Shown here in pieces: positions 8,443 to 17,800 of a stretch of 51,538 nucleotides of DNA (position 1 is the first letter of the stretch; each line of letters starts with the position of its first letter). Location of the stretch: positions 1 to 51,538 of the forward strand of contig JAGUYG010000023.1 of the NCBI GenBank assembly GCA_020061465.1, given 5' to 3'. Origin of the DNA: Ignavibacteriales bacterium. Its GTDB lineage: Bacteria; Bacteroidota; Ignavibacteria; Ignavibacteriales; Ignavibacteriaceae. The notes below the pieces were generated by a model that ran no database searches, was not told the DNA's origin, and was given only the letters and a program-made list of their open reading frames with translations. The position numbers were made by a program, and so were the translations under genes.

Positions 8443-9993
8443 ATGCATGAAAGGTTTTTTTTACTGCTGTTCGTTTTCTTTTTAACAACAGGCTGCATCA
8501 GTGCATTCATTCCGTGTGAATATTCATTATCTATTTCCAACGCAATTGCTGATTCAAGTGAACGCCTGCCGCAATCCTTTTTAGCCAAAGTAGGTGATAT
8601 TGAAATTACAAAAGAAGAATTTATCTCAAGTTACGAATTCGGTCCCGCTTTTATCAAACAAAGGGCAAATTCTAAAAAGAGGCATCTTGAATATATGATT
8701 AAAGAGAAACTGCTTGCTCTCGATGCATGCTCGCGCGGGCTGGACACCTTAGACCAGGCTAATGAAATGTATTCGGCAATTGTAGACGACCTTGCGACTG
8801 AAGAGCTGTTTAAAGAAGATATCTTGTCAAAGATTAAAATAAACAAAGAAGAAATTGATACGCTGATCGGCAAAAAAAAGATTGAACTGGAATTGAAGTG
8901 GATTTTCTCAGCCGAGGAAGATGCAATAATAAACGCAATGAATTCACTTCAAAACGGAGTTCCTTTTGATACATTGTTTTTAAATCAATTTAATGACACT
9001 TTGATTTACCGGGATGAACGCTCTTTAAACATTTCAAGACATGCTTTGGAAGTAAGGAATCCCGTTTTAGCTTCGATAGTAGATTCATTACCGGTGGGTG
9101 AATTTTCACACCCTATCTTTGCCGGCGACGGTTGGTACATTATAAAGGTTGAAAATGTTTGGATGAGCATGCTTACTTCTGAAGCCGAAGAGGTTAAGCT
9201 GCGAACCGAAGCGGAAACCGCTTTAAAGAAAAGGAAGATGGATAAGCTTGCTGATGAATATGTAAACGAACTTTTATTCAACCAAAAGCCGATTATAAAA
9301 AGAAATGTGTTCAATATACTGAGGACTTATTTAGCTAACTATGTTCTTCCTCCAGAGAAATACAACGAATGGAATTTAAAAGAAAAGCTTGAACAGGCTT
9401 TGGTAGCAGAGGGAAATCCTTCAAATGATGAAATCGGAGATCTAATTTTAGTTATTTACAACGAAGGCAAAATCACTCTTAAGGAATTCTTAATGTGGTA
9501 TAGGGCAAGAGATCAATATCTTAAATTTAACAAAGGAGATTTGCCGTCATTTTCCGTTTCAATAGAAAATTATATTTGGCAAATGTTTAGAGATAAGCTC
9601 TTAAGCCGCACTGCGCAGGAAAGAGGATATTATCAAGCTGAAAATGTTATAAAGCAGGCTTTGTGGTGGCGCGATAAAATTGCTTATTCAATGGCAAAAA
9701 ATGAATTGAAAAATTCGATCATCCTCAAAATGGATGAATCGCCGATAGATAATAATTCAGAACAAAGTAAATCTGATTACATCCGTGATGAGCTGACAAA
9801 AAAATTGTTCTACAAGACAGCAGAACTTAAACAGAAGTACGATATATTTATTAATGATGAGCAGCTTAAAAACATAAAAGTTTCGGTCGAACATGATCCC
9901 ACAGCAGTTGAGTTTTATATGATTAAAAAAGGCGGATTAATTCCGCGTACACCTTTCCCTACAATCGATCATGATTGGAGTAATTGGGAATAG
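8443..9993 (+). CDS. Periplasmic parvulin-type peptidyl-prolyl isomerase (SurA/PrsA-like)
   Basis: The 516-residue protein starts at the base after the PorV-like stop codon, so it is translationally coupled. The N-terminus is a hydrophobic signal ending LTTGC, a lipobox-like but imperfect motif. A SurA/PpiD-type chaperone segment follows (AKVGDIEITKEEFISSYE, from about residue 48, and the helical YMIKEKLLALDACSRG). A rotamase-like domain spans about 147-241 (LELKWIFSAEEDAIINAMNS ... NPVLASIVDSLPVGEFSHPI ... GWYIIKVENV). Such proteins escort outer membrane proteins across the periplasm. Its position suggests it helps fold the receptor, the surface protein or the barrel encoded just upstream. 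Whether the isomerase is active or mainly a chaperone cannot be told. Confidence 0.8.
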   Translation: MHERFFLLLFVFFLTTGCISAFIPCEYSLSISNAIADSSERLPQSFLAKVGDIEITKEEFISSYEFGPAFIKQRANSKKRHLEYMIKEKLLALDACSRGLDTLDQANEMYSAIVDDLATEELFKEDILSKIKINKEEIDTLIGKKKIELELKWIFSAEEDAIINAMNSLQNGVPFDTLFLNQFNDTLIYRDERSLNISRHALEVRNPVLASIVDSLPVGEFSHPIFAGDGWYIIKVENVWMSMLTSEAEEVKLRTEAETALKKRKMDKLADEYVNELLFNQKPIIKRNVFNILRTYLANYVLPPEKYNEWNLKEKLEQALVAEGNPSNDEIGDLILVIYNEGKITLKEFLMWYRARDQYLKFNKGDLPSFSVSIENYIWQMFRDKLLSRTAQERGYYQAENVIKQALWWRDKIAYSMAKNELKNSIILKMDESPIDNNSEQSKSDYIRDELTKKLFYKTAELKQKYDIFINDEQLKNIKVSVEHDPTAVEFYMIKKGGLIPRTPFPTIDHDWSNWE

Positions 9994-10014
9994 AACAAAT
10001 ACTTCTTCTAATAA

Positions 10015-11307
10015 ATGAAAATCTTTTACTCATATATTTCTGTTATAATTGCTTTGCTTGTTTTTTCTTCGTGCAGTTCGGACGGTAGACGCAACAAAAA
10101 TGAGCTTATTTATTGGTCGTCGAATAACACTGAAGAAATCGAGTTTGCACGTTACATTACTTCGGAGTGGAATAAGCTAAATCCCGAATCGAAAGTAAAA
10201 TTTCAGCCGGTGCCGGAGGGACAGTCAAGCGAAGAAATTATACTTGCCGCTGTAGTAGGAAAAACCACTCCCGATATATATTCAAACATGTGGCAGGGTG
10301 ATGTAGAAATTTATGCTGAAGCAGGCGTGCTGGTTGCACTTGATACATTAGACGGTTTTATGGCATTTATTGTTGAGCGGTGCGACAGCCTAACCATCGA
10401 AGAGGTGACTTCTAAAGACGGGCACATATATCAGATTCCCTGGAAGATTAATCCGATAATGATGATATACAACAAAAAAATTATTGAGGAGCTTGGTCTA
10501 AGCCATCCTCCTCGAACTTACTCCGAATATTTTGAGACGGCAGAAAAATTTAAGAAAGATAATGACGGTGACGGTTACGTTGATCAATGGTTCGGATATT
10601 CAGAAGTGCTTGTAACATGGTGGCAGCGTCTTTTTGATTTTTATCCGTTATACTTAGCGGCTTCCGCCGGTGCCCCGCTGATAAAGAACGGGAAAGCTGC
10701 ATTTTATAATGAATACGCATTGAAGGTGTTTAATTTCTTAAGAGAACTTTACAAGCAAAACTATTTTCCTAAAGAAAGATTATCTGCACGACAAGATGTG
10801 TTTCTATCGGGAGTAATTGCAACCCGGTTTACCGGTCCCTGGGAAATTTCTCATGCAGAAAAATTTAAACCGAAAGACTTTGAATACGCATTTCACCCAA
10901 TGCCTGTACCGGATGAGCATAGCGGTCCTACTTATACTTATTGCGATCCAAAGAACATTGTTATTTTTAACACTTGTCCCGATCCGAACAAAGCCTGGCA
11001 ATTTCTGAAATATTTCTTAAGCGAAGAAAATGATTTAAAATTTATTGAAACAACCAACCAGCTGCCGCGCAGAAAAAAGATAGACGAGAATCCTAAATTC
11101 TTTGATTATTTCAAGAAAAATCCCGGCGTGTTAGAGTTTGCTCATCAAGCAAATTATATAAAAGGTACCGATGCTGCTCCGGTATTGAAAGAAGTTTTTG
11201 ATTTGATTTCGCAAGAATATGAGGCAAGTGTAATTTACGGAGTAAAATCACCCGAAGATGCACTTAACGATGCTGCAAAAGCAGTCGATCTACTTTTTCT
11301 TAAATAA
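10015..11307 (+). CDS. Sugar ABC transporter substrate-binding lipoprotein (family 1)
   Basis: This 430-residue protein is a family 1 extracellular solute-binding protein that would capture oligosaccharides in the periplasm for import. It has a short signal ending VFSSC, with Cys20 as the likely lipidated residue. Family-typical segments are NELIYWSSNN at the mature N-terminus, the TTPDIYSNMWQGDVEIYAEAG region, the IPWKINPIMMIYNKKIIEELG hinge region and FLSGVIATRFTGPWE. It lies 21 nt after the PPIase gene and 9 nt before the first permease, so the importer is continuous with the TonB receptor genes. In a mannosidase-rich operon a mannooligosaccharide or a related disaccharide is a reasonable ligand, but this is inferred from context only. 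Confidence 0.9.
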   Translation: MKIFYSYISVIIALLVFSSCSSDGRRNKNELIYWSSNNTEEIEFARYITSEWNKLNPESKVKFQPVPEGQSSEEIILAAVVGKTTPDIYSNMWQGDVEIYAEAGVLVALDTLDGFMAFIVERCDSLTIEEVTSKDGHIYQIPWKINPIMMIYNKKIIEELGLSHPPRTYSEYFETAEKFKKDNDGDGYVDQWFGYSEVLVTWWQRLFDFYPLYLAASAGAPLIKNGKAAFYNEYALKVFNFLRELYKQNYFPKERLSARQDVFLSGVIATRFTGPWEISHAEKFKPKDFEYAFHPMPVPDEHSGPTYTYCDPKNIVIFNTCPDPNKAWQFLKYFLSEENDLKFIETTNQLPRRKKIDENPKFFDYFKKNPGVLEFAHQANYIKGTDAAPVLKEVFDLISQEYEASVIYGVKSPEDALNDAAKAVDLLFLK

Positions 11308-11316
11308 AAAATTCTT

Positions 11317-12174
11317 ATGAACACAAAACGAATTGTACCGTATTTACTTGTTTCTCCTTATATAATTCATTTTGCTGTGTTTGTAGCATTTCCTGTACTT
11401 TTTTCTATTTTTTTAACTTTTCATGATTGGAATATAATCGCACCGATGGGATTTACCGGCTTCAGCAATTATGTTCGACTGTTTCAGGACAAAGTGTTCT
11501 TCAAATCTTTATTGAACACTTTAACATTTCTCGCTATTCATATTCCTCTGCAAATAATAGTTGCATTGGTTATTGCCGAAACATTAAATCAAAAGATAAA
11601 GCTTAGAGGATTTTTTAGAGCGGCTTTTTTTATGCCGGTGATTGTATCCGGCGTCGTTGTTACAATTCTATGGCAGCAGCTATACGGATTCGATACCGGT
11701 TTATTCAATAGAATATTAATTCAACTCGGGCTTGGAAAAATAGGATGGCTTACCGATCCTTCAATCGCAATGCCCTCTATAGCCTTGATGGCAACATGGA
11801 AAAATGTTGGATTATACATTGTCTTGTTTTTAGTCGGTCTTCAAACCGTTCCGCAGCATTACTACGAAGCGGCTGATTTGGAAGGTGCAAATCATTTTCA
11901 AAAATTTATAAAGATTACTATACCAATGATAAATCCAACAATATTTATGGTTGTAGTCTTATCAACAATCGGCGGATTTTCTTTATTCATCGAGCCTTAT
12001 ATAATGACAGGCGGCGGTCCGCTGAACAGCACGATCTCCGCAATGCTTTACATTTATAAGCAAGGTTTCTTTTACTATCACATGGGTTATGCCGCAACTT
12101 TAGGATTCTTTTTTGCTCTGCTAATTTTAGCTGTTGTAGCAATTCAAAAGAGATATGTGGAGAGAGACAAATGA
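11317..12174 (+). CDS. Sugar ABC transporter permease, MalF/UgpA type
   Basis: The 285-residue inner membrane protein has about six hydrophobic segments and the EAA loop that contacts the ATPase: YYEAADLEGANHFQKFIKI at about residues 182-200. It starts with a long N-terminal helix (YLLVSPYIIHFAVFVAFPVL) as in MalF/UgpA-type permeases without a large periplasmic insert. It ends in a 4-nt ATGA overlap with the second permease, so the two are translated together and form the heterodimeric channel. Confidence 0.93.
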   Translation: MNTKRIVPYLLVSPYIIHFAVFVAFPVLFSIFLTFHDWNIIAPMGFTGFSNYVRLFQDKVFFKSLLNTLTFLAIHIPLQIIVALVIAETLNQKIKLRGFFRAAFFMPVIVSGVVVTILWQQLYGFDTGLFNRILIQLGLGKIGWLTDPSIAMPSIALMATWKNVGLYIVLFLVGLQTVPQHYYEAADLEGANHFQKFIKITIPMINPTIFMVVVLSTIGGFSLFIEPYIMTGGGPLNSTISAMLYIYKQGFFYYHMGYAATLGFFFALLILAVVAIQKRYVERDK

Positions 12175-12980
12175 GAAGGATTTTATTTTACATAATTTTA
12201 AGTGCTGCGGCATTAACATTTATTTATCCATTCTATTGGATGATTGTAGCATCATTAAGTCCCGAAAATGAATTGGGTAATTTAACTTTTCTCCCATCAT
12301 ATCTTACACTTAACAGTTATGCACAGATGTTCGATAAAATTCCAATCGGAAGGTCTTTCATTAACAGCTTGATTGTAGCTTCATCAATAACTCTTGGAGT
12401 GTTGATTCTCGGTTCGATGGTTGGTTATGCACTGTCAAGACTCCGATTCAAAGGAAGGAATTTTATTTTTTACCTGATCATTTTTACGATGACTCTTCCG
12501 TTTCAAATTACACTTATACCACAATACATCATAATAGTAAAATTTGGCTGGGTAGATACTTATTTAGCTCTAATCATTCCTTATTTAATGAATGCGCTTG
12601 CAATAATAATGTTTAGACAATACTTCAAGTCCATTCCGCAGGATTTAATTGATGCGGCAAGAATTGACGGATGCGGTGAGCTGCAAATTATTTTTCGAAT
12701 ACTTTGGCCAAACTCCATTCCGGCTATTATTACTGTGGGGATAATTACTTTTATGGCATCGTGGAATGAAGTGCTTTGGCCATTGATCGTAATAAGAGAT
12801 GAACAATTAATGACTATGCCGCAGCTTGTAACGTTGTTTGCCGTTGGCGGCAGGGCTGAATCTCAGCTTGGCGTTAAGTTAGCCGCTGCTGTTATGCTTG
12901 CGCTGCCGATAATGATCGGCTACTTATTCTTTCAAAGATATTTTATACAGAGCATGGCTAGTACCGGCATGAAAGAATAA
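12171..12980 (+). CDS. Sugar ABC transporter permease, MalG/UgpE type
   Basis: The 269-residue second permease half overlaps the first by ATGA. It has the family pattern of an N-terminal helix (TFIYPFYWMIVASLSPE), six membrane segments and the EAA loop LIDAARIDGCGELQIIFRIL at about residues 159-178. The final segment (MASTGMKE) is typical of this family. It forms the channel with the preceding permease. The matching ATPase is not adjacent but seems to be the gene at 23448, after the intervening enzyme genes. Confidence 0.93.
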   Translation: MRRILFYIILSAAALTFIYPFYWMIVASLSPENELGNLTFLPSYLTLNSYAQMFDKIPIGRSFINSLIVASSITLGVLILGSMVGYALSRLRFKGRNFIFYLIIFTMTLPFQITLIPQYIIIVKFGWVDTYLALIIPYLMNALAIIMFRQYFKSIPQDLIDAARIDGCGELQIIFRILWPNSIPAIITVGIITFMASWNEVLWPLIVIRDEQLMTMPQLVTLFAVGGRAESQLGVKLAAAVMLALPIMIGYLFFQRYFIQSMASTGMKE

Positions 12981-13023
12981 ACATGAACGAATTTTTTATT
13001 GAACAACAAAGGAGAACTTAACC

Positions 13024-13926
13024 GTGGAAATACAGAGGTATACTTCTAATCCGATCCTTACTAAAGAAAATATACCATTTAAGGTAAATAGTGTGTTTAA
13101 TCCCGGCGCAATTAAGTTTGCAGGTAAATACTTTCTGCTCTGCAGAGTGGAGATGCCTAACGGCAGATCTTCTTTTGTAACCGCACAGAGCTCCGACGGT
13201 TATAGTTTTAATGTTTCAGATAAGCCATGTCTTACCCCCGAAGATCATAAAGAGCATTACAATTATGTGAATTGGGGAATTGAGGATGCAAGAGTAACAC
13301 AGATTGGTTTGAGATATTATTTAACATACACCGGCTATTCTAAATACATGCCGTTGGTTATTCTTGCAGAGACTGAGGATTTCAATAATTTTATTATTCA
13401 TGGTGCAATCAGTGAGCCTTCTAATAAAGATTGTGCACTCTTCCCAGAAAAAATTGACGGCTATTATTGGAAGGTTGATAGACCAAGTTCCGAAAACAGA
13501 AGAGATATATGGATAAGCCGAAGTCCCGATTTAATTCATTGGGGGGGATATAAGCTATTAACCGAACCGTTGCAGGGATGCTGGGAACAGGATAAGATAG
13601 GGAATTCTTCCCCGCCGTTAAAAACCAAAGACGGCTGGCTTATGCTCTATCATGGTGTAAGAGGTTTCGGTTTAAGTTCAATTTATAAATTAGGTGTGCT
13701 GCTGCTCGACCTTGAAAAACCATGGCTAATTAAAGGCAGATCGCTTGAACCAATTTTACAACCCGAAATGAATTATGAAAGAACAGGCGATGTAATGAAT
13801 GTCGTCTTCTCTTGCGGCTGGATTGATGAGCCGGATGGAAAATTAAAAATTTATTACTCGGGTGCCGATTCGAATATCTGTCTTGCTGAAACAACTGTCG
13901 ATTACCTTCTTTCTTTTTGTAAATAA
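13024..13926 (+). CDS. GH130 beta-mannoside phosphorylase-like enzyme
   Basis: This 300-residue protein without signal peptide fits the five-bladed propeller family GH130, whose members phosphorolyse beta-mannosides (for example Man-beta-1,4-Glc or Man-beta-1,4-GlcNAc) to mannose 1-phosphate; some family members are hydrolases. Visible motifs are RYTSNPIL and FNPGA near the N-terminus, GIEDARV at residues 85-91 (Asp88 is the expected proton donor position), LYHGVRG, the LGVLLLDLEKPW blade, and VVFSCGW...YYSGADS near the C-terminus. The start is GTG, supported by AAAGGAGA nine bases upstream and by lack of an ATG close by. A cytoplasmic phosphorylase right after importer genes matches the scheme import-then-phosphorolysis. 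Substrate specificity and subgroup cannot be read off. Confidence 0.85.
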   Translation: MEIQRYTSNPILTKENIPFKVNSVFNPGAIKFAGKYFLLCRVEMPNGRSSFVTAQSSDGYSFNVSDKPCLTPEDHKEHYNYVNWGIEDARVTQIGLRYYLTYTGYSKYMPLVILAETEDFNNFIIHGAISEPSNKDCALFPEKIDGYYWKVDRPSSENRRDIWISRSPDLIHWGGYKLLTEPLQGCWEQDKIGNSSPPLKTKDGWLMLYHGVRGFGLSSIYKLGVLLLDLEKPWLIKGRSLEPILQPEMNYERTGDVMNVVFSCGWIDEPDGKLKIYYSGADSNICLAETTVDYLLSFCK

Positions 13927-15224
13927 TGATTATGAAAAATATGAAAAAATATTTCTACACATTTATAGCGCCAATTATTCCGGGACTGCTACTGTTTATC
14001 TTTCAATTTTGCTCTTCAGCCCAGCAGCTTATCACAAACACATCACATTTGGATCATCTCTATCAGGAGATTCTAATTGACGGAAAAACATTGGGCATAA
14101 TTCATATTTACAGTGAATATCCCGATTTTAACTGGGTTGGCGATGATGATGAAGGTATTGCGTGTGTCGATGATGCTGCCAGGGCGGCAATTCTCTATTC
14201 AAAACATTTCAGCTTAACAAACAGCAGCGCAAGTTTGCATAAAGTGAAAACATTAACCGAATTTCTTCTTTACATGCAATCAGAGAACGGTTGGTTTTAT
14301 AATTTTATTTGGGAAGATTATTCAATCAACAAAACATTTCAAACAAGTGTTGCAATACCAAATTGGTGGACATGGCGAGCTTTATGGGCTTTAACTGAAA
14401 TTTATCCACTATTAAAAGAACATGACAGTCAACTTGCAGAAAGAATGCTGAATGCAGTTGATAAGACAATTAAAGAGTGTGAGAAAGAATTTTCGGGAGA
14501 TAGGGCTACTGCTATAATCGACGGCTTTTTAAGACCGCAATGGCTGCCGTTTGAAACGGCTTCCGATCAAGCAGCAATTTTAGTTTTGGCGCTTGTGAAT
14601 TATTTCAATATTACAAACGAAAAGGAAGTTCTTCCTTTAATAGAAAAGCTGTGCGATGGAATTTTATTAATGCAGGAAGGAGATGAAAGCAATTTTCCTT
14701 ATGGTGCATTTTTAAGCTGGCAAAATATTTGGCATGCATACGGCAACTCTCAGAGTTATGCGTTGTTGAAAGCTTACGAACTATTAGAGAAGGATGAGTA
14801 CAAAAAAGCTGCTTTGTTAGAGATAAATAATTTTTTTGAATATTTAATCAGCCAAATGTATTTGAACGAATTCAAATTAACCAAAGAATTGAATATAACT
14901 CTTACAGCGGAGAGTAAAATCTTTCCACAAATTGCTTATGGGATACGTCCTATGATTTATGCTTCGCTTGCAGCTTATGAACTTGAAGACGATAAAAAAT
15001 ATCTTGATAAAGCGTTAAGAATTGCAGAATGGTTTTTTGGAAAAAATTATCCCAAGGTAAAAATGTATAATCCCGCAAACGGAAGATGTTTCGACGGTAT
15101 AATAAGCATAGACGAAATTAACAGGAACTCCGGTGCCGAATCGACAATTGAAGCGTTACTCAGCTTAATAGAGCTTGAAAAATATCCTGACAGCAAGGAG
15201 CAACTAATAGCATTAACAAATTAG
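13926..15224 (+). CDS. Secreted (alpha/alpha)-barrel-like protein of unknown function
   Basis: The 432-residue product overlaps the GH130 stop by one base (TAATG). The N-terminus is basic then hydrophobic (IAPIIPGLLLFIFQFCSSAQ), indicating export. The rest is mostly alpha-helical, with repeated paired-helix units and conserved-looking acidic/aromatic clusters: DFNWVGDDDEGIACVDDAARA near 58-78, PNWWTWRALWALTE near 146-159, and GRCFDGIISIDEINRNSGAE near 391-410. This is the look of six-hairpin glycosidases, lyases and epimerases. I cannot assign it to a family. Its position among mannosidases suggests a role in glycan breakdown; mannobiose epimerase was considered, but the signal peptide and lack of recognisable epimerase histidine motifs argue against it. 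Confidence 0.7.
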   Translation: MIMKNMKKYFYTFIAPIIPGLLLFIFQFCSSAQQLITNTSHLDHLYQEILIDGKTLGIIHIYSEYPDFNWVGDDDEGIACVDDAARAAILYSKHFSLTNSSASLHKVKTLTEFLLYMQSENGWFYNFIWEDYSINKTFQTSVAIPNWWTWRALWALTEIYPLLKEHDSQLAERMLNAVDKTIKECEKEFSGDRATAIIDGFLRPQWLPFETASDQAAILVLALVNYFNITNEKEVLPLIEKLCDGILLMQEGDESNFPYGAFLSWQNIWHAYGNSQSYALLKAYELLEKDEYKKAALLEINNFFEYLISQMYLNEFKLTKELNITLTAESKIFPQIAYGIRPMIYASLAAYELEDDKKYLDKALRIAEWFFGKNYPKVKMYNPANGRCFDGIISIDEINRNSGAESTIEALLSLIELEKYPDSKEQLIALTN

Positions 15225-15238
15225 GAAGGGGAATGGAT

Positions 15239-17800
15239 ATGATAGTTTCAAAGTTTAGAATCGGTTTAGTAATAATTTCTTTTGTAATATTCTCACAGAA
15301 CCTCTATCCTCAATCCTTAAATGAATTGTACGACAATCTGAAAATTAATTTTGACGGAAACGGCAAGTTTGAGGTCGGAGGTCCGTTTGCAGGCATTGAA
15401 TTACATAATAGCCAGCCTTTGCTGCAGCGAATAAGCTTTTTTTATCCTACAGCAAACAGCATTGACCTAAGCACCGACTATTGGCTGCGGGATACTTCAT
15501 TTATCGCTTCCATGCTTCTGCAAATCGATGACGAATTCGAATTATTCGATCATAATAAATTCAATGTTGAAGTCACTCCTTTTAATATAAAATTTATAAA
15601 CAAGAATGAATTGCGCCGTATTGAAATTTCCTACCGCTTTGCCAAACATAAACCTGCTATGCTGATGCAGATTGAAATTATAAATCTTTCGGACAGCGAA
15701 AAATATTTTAACTTAACCACACATCTCGAAGCATCATTAAGAACCAGCCACACGTTCACATTAAAAGACAAAGCATACACAAGATTTTATCGGAAAGGAT
15801 TTTCGATAATAGCAGAGCATGAGGACTACGAAACACAAAATGTCAGGCTGTTCTCGATAAATGCAGGTGAAGATCCTGAAGCTTATGGATTAACCGGAAA
15901 CCTAAACTATGTTACTTCTAATAAGATGGAATATTTGAAAAGATTAAGACTAAATAATCCGGGTGATGAAAAAGATTATTACGGCAGACCTGCCTTTACT
16001 TATCGTTATGATAAAACTTTGAAGCCGGATGGAAAGATGATTATTAAACAAATTATCGGTTCATCTAAGGAAGGCGAAACGGAAGAGCTGATAGAATACT
16101 TGATTGATAATTATGAGAAAGAAATTGAAGACTATGAAAATTATGTGTTAACTAAATCGGGTAAAGAACAAATTATAAAAACCGGTGATGATGTAATCGA
16201 CCATTCCGTGCAATGGGCAAGAGCAATACTTGAAACAAATGTTCATTATCTTGACGGAGATTTTGTTCCGATGCCTTGTCCTGCCGAATATAACTTTTAT
16301 TTCACTCACGATGTTCTGCTTACAAATTTGGCAGTAATAAATTTCGATACAGAGAGGGTAAAGAGTGATCTTCAATTTATAATGAAACATGCAGATAATG
16401 AGCATACCATTCCTCACGCTTATTATTGGAAAGATTCGAGCTATGTAACCGAGTATGCCGGGGCAGATAATTGGAATCACTTCTGGTTCCTAATTAATTG
16501 TGCAAGCTACCTTCGGCACACAAATGATATAGAATTTCTATCGAAGCTGTATCCTTTTATTGAAAGAAGCCTCACATTAGTAATGCAAAACAAAAAGGAA
16601 GACGATCTGATTTGGGCATATCAGCCGGATTGGTGGGATATCGGAAGTAAATTTGGTCCGAGAGCATACATGACTTTGTTAGCTGCGAAATCAATTCGGG
16701 ATTACATATACATATCCTCTGTTTTGAATAAAAATCTTAACCGGCTTAATGAATGGGAAACCCTTTCCCTCAATATGAAAAATTCACTAGAAACCAGATT
16801 GTGGAATAGTGACAATAATTACTTAATGAATTACTATGAAAAAGGCGTGCCCGATCCCCATTACTATACCGGCTCACTTTTATCCGCCCACTTTGGCGTT
16901 TTAAGTGCTGAGAAAAAACAAAAACTAATTGAAACTGCCTCGAATGTTTTGCTCGATCCGGAAATCGGAATTTATAATGTTTATCCAATGGACTTTAATG
17001 AATTGCAGGAATATTTAGAGCTGTTAGCTAACGAAGCCGGTGAACCTTTTTATTATGCAAATGGCGGAGTTTGGCCGCATGGCAGCGCCTGGTATGCTTT
17101 GGGGTTAATCTCGAACAGTAAAAAGAAGGAAGCTCTCGATTTTGTGAAGAAGACCATGACCGTTAAGGGAATCATGAACGGACCAAACGGACAACCGGCT
17201 ATGTATGAATATCGAATTGCAAAGAAAGATGATCCCGCTGTTTACGGCGTGGTTGATAAACCCCAATTCTTATGGGCGGGCGGCTGGTATCTTTACGTAC
17301 TCTATCATCTTTTTATTTTGAATGAAAATGATTGGAATATTTCACTTGATCCTTTCTTTACCGATAAGATTAAAAATCTTGAAATCATTTTTAATTACTT
17401 CGGACTAAAAATGAAAATAAATGCTATCGATGATGCAGAAGATTTTTCTTCACTCAAAATTGCAAATGAAATCTATCCAACCTGTGTTCTGCCGGCAATT
17501 AAACCATCGTCCTCAAATATCGAATTAGTTAAGAGCGGTTTGCCAATATTGAAAAGCACCGAGGCAGTGTTAACCAAAATCGATTATACTGAAGAGAAGA
17601 AAAGCTTGACGTTTAGCCTTTCGGCATTTCCGGGACATAATAACCGAACGGTAATTTCGTCTCTCTTAATGCCTAATAAAATTTTAATCGATGAAAAAGA
17701 ATTAAAAGATTATAAGGTATCGGAGAAGAACAATTATTATTTAATCACATTCGAATTCATTCACCCGGAAAAAGAGACGCGGGTTGAAATTAAGTTTTAA
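15239..17800 (+). CDS. Secreted (alpha/alpha)6-type glycosidase/phosphorylase-like protein
   Basis: This 853-residue exported protein has a signal peptide (IGLVIISFVIFSQNLYPQ), an N-terminal beta-sandwich of about 260 residues, a toroid-like helical domain (about 310-690) and a C-terminal beta domain. Helical-domain motifs include YNFYFTHDVLLTNLAVINFD, PHAYYWKDSS, YQPDWWDIGSKFGPRAYM, PHYYTGSLLSAHFG and NGGVWPHGSAWYALGL, all like GH15/GH94-type (alpha/alpha)6 enzymes. I could not decide the family. ATG 15239 is chosen because GGAAGGGG ends seven bases before it; ATG 15233 would sit too close to that site. It lies 14 nt after the previous gene and abuts the beta-mannosidase gene, so it belongs to the same glycan operon. 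Acidic residues in the YQPDWWD and DSSYVTEY segments are candidates for catalysis. Confidence 0.78.
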   Translation: MIVSKFRIGLVIISFVIFSQNLYPQSLNELYDNLKINFDGNGKFEVGGPFAGIELHNSQPLLQRISFFYPTANSIDLSTDYWLRDTSFIASMLLQIDDEFELFDHNKFNVEVTPFNIKFINKNELRRIEISYRFAKHKPAMLMQIEIINLSDSEKYFNLTTHLEASLRTSHTFTLKDKAYTRFYRKGFSIIAEHEDYETQNVRLFSINAGEDPEAYGLTGNLNYVTSNKMEYLKRLRLNNPGDEKDYYGRPAFTYRYDKTLKPDGKMIIKQIIGSSKEGETEELIEYLIDNYEKEIEDYENYVLTKSGKEQIIKTGDDVIDHSVQWARAILETNVHYLDGDFVPMPCPAEYNFYFTHDVLLTNLAVINFDTERVKSDLQFIMKHADNEHTIPHAYYWKDSSYVTEYAGADNWNHFWFLINCASYLRHTNDIEFLSKLYPFIERSLTLVMQNKKEDDLIWAYQPDWWDIGSKFGPRAYMTLLAAKSIRDYIYISSVLNKNLNRLNEWETLSLNMKNSLETRLWNSDNNYLMNYYEKGVPDPHYYTGSLLSAHFGVLSAEKKQKLIETASNVLLDPEIGIYNVYPMDFNELQEYLELLANEAGEPFYYANGGVWPHGSAWYALGLISNSKKKEALDFVKKTMTVKGIMNGPNGQPAMYEYRIAKKDDPAVYGVVDKPQFLWAGGWYLYVLYHLFILNENDWNISLDPFFTDKIKNLEIIFNYFGLKMKINAIDDAEDFSSLKIANEIYPTCVLPAIKPSSSNIELVKSGLPILKSTEAVLTKIDYTEEKKSLTFSLSAFPGHNNRTVISSLLMPNKILIDEKELKDYKVSEKNNYYLITFEFIHPEKETRVEIKF

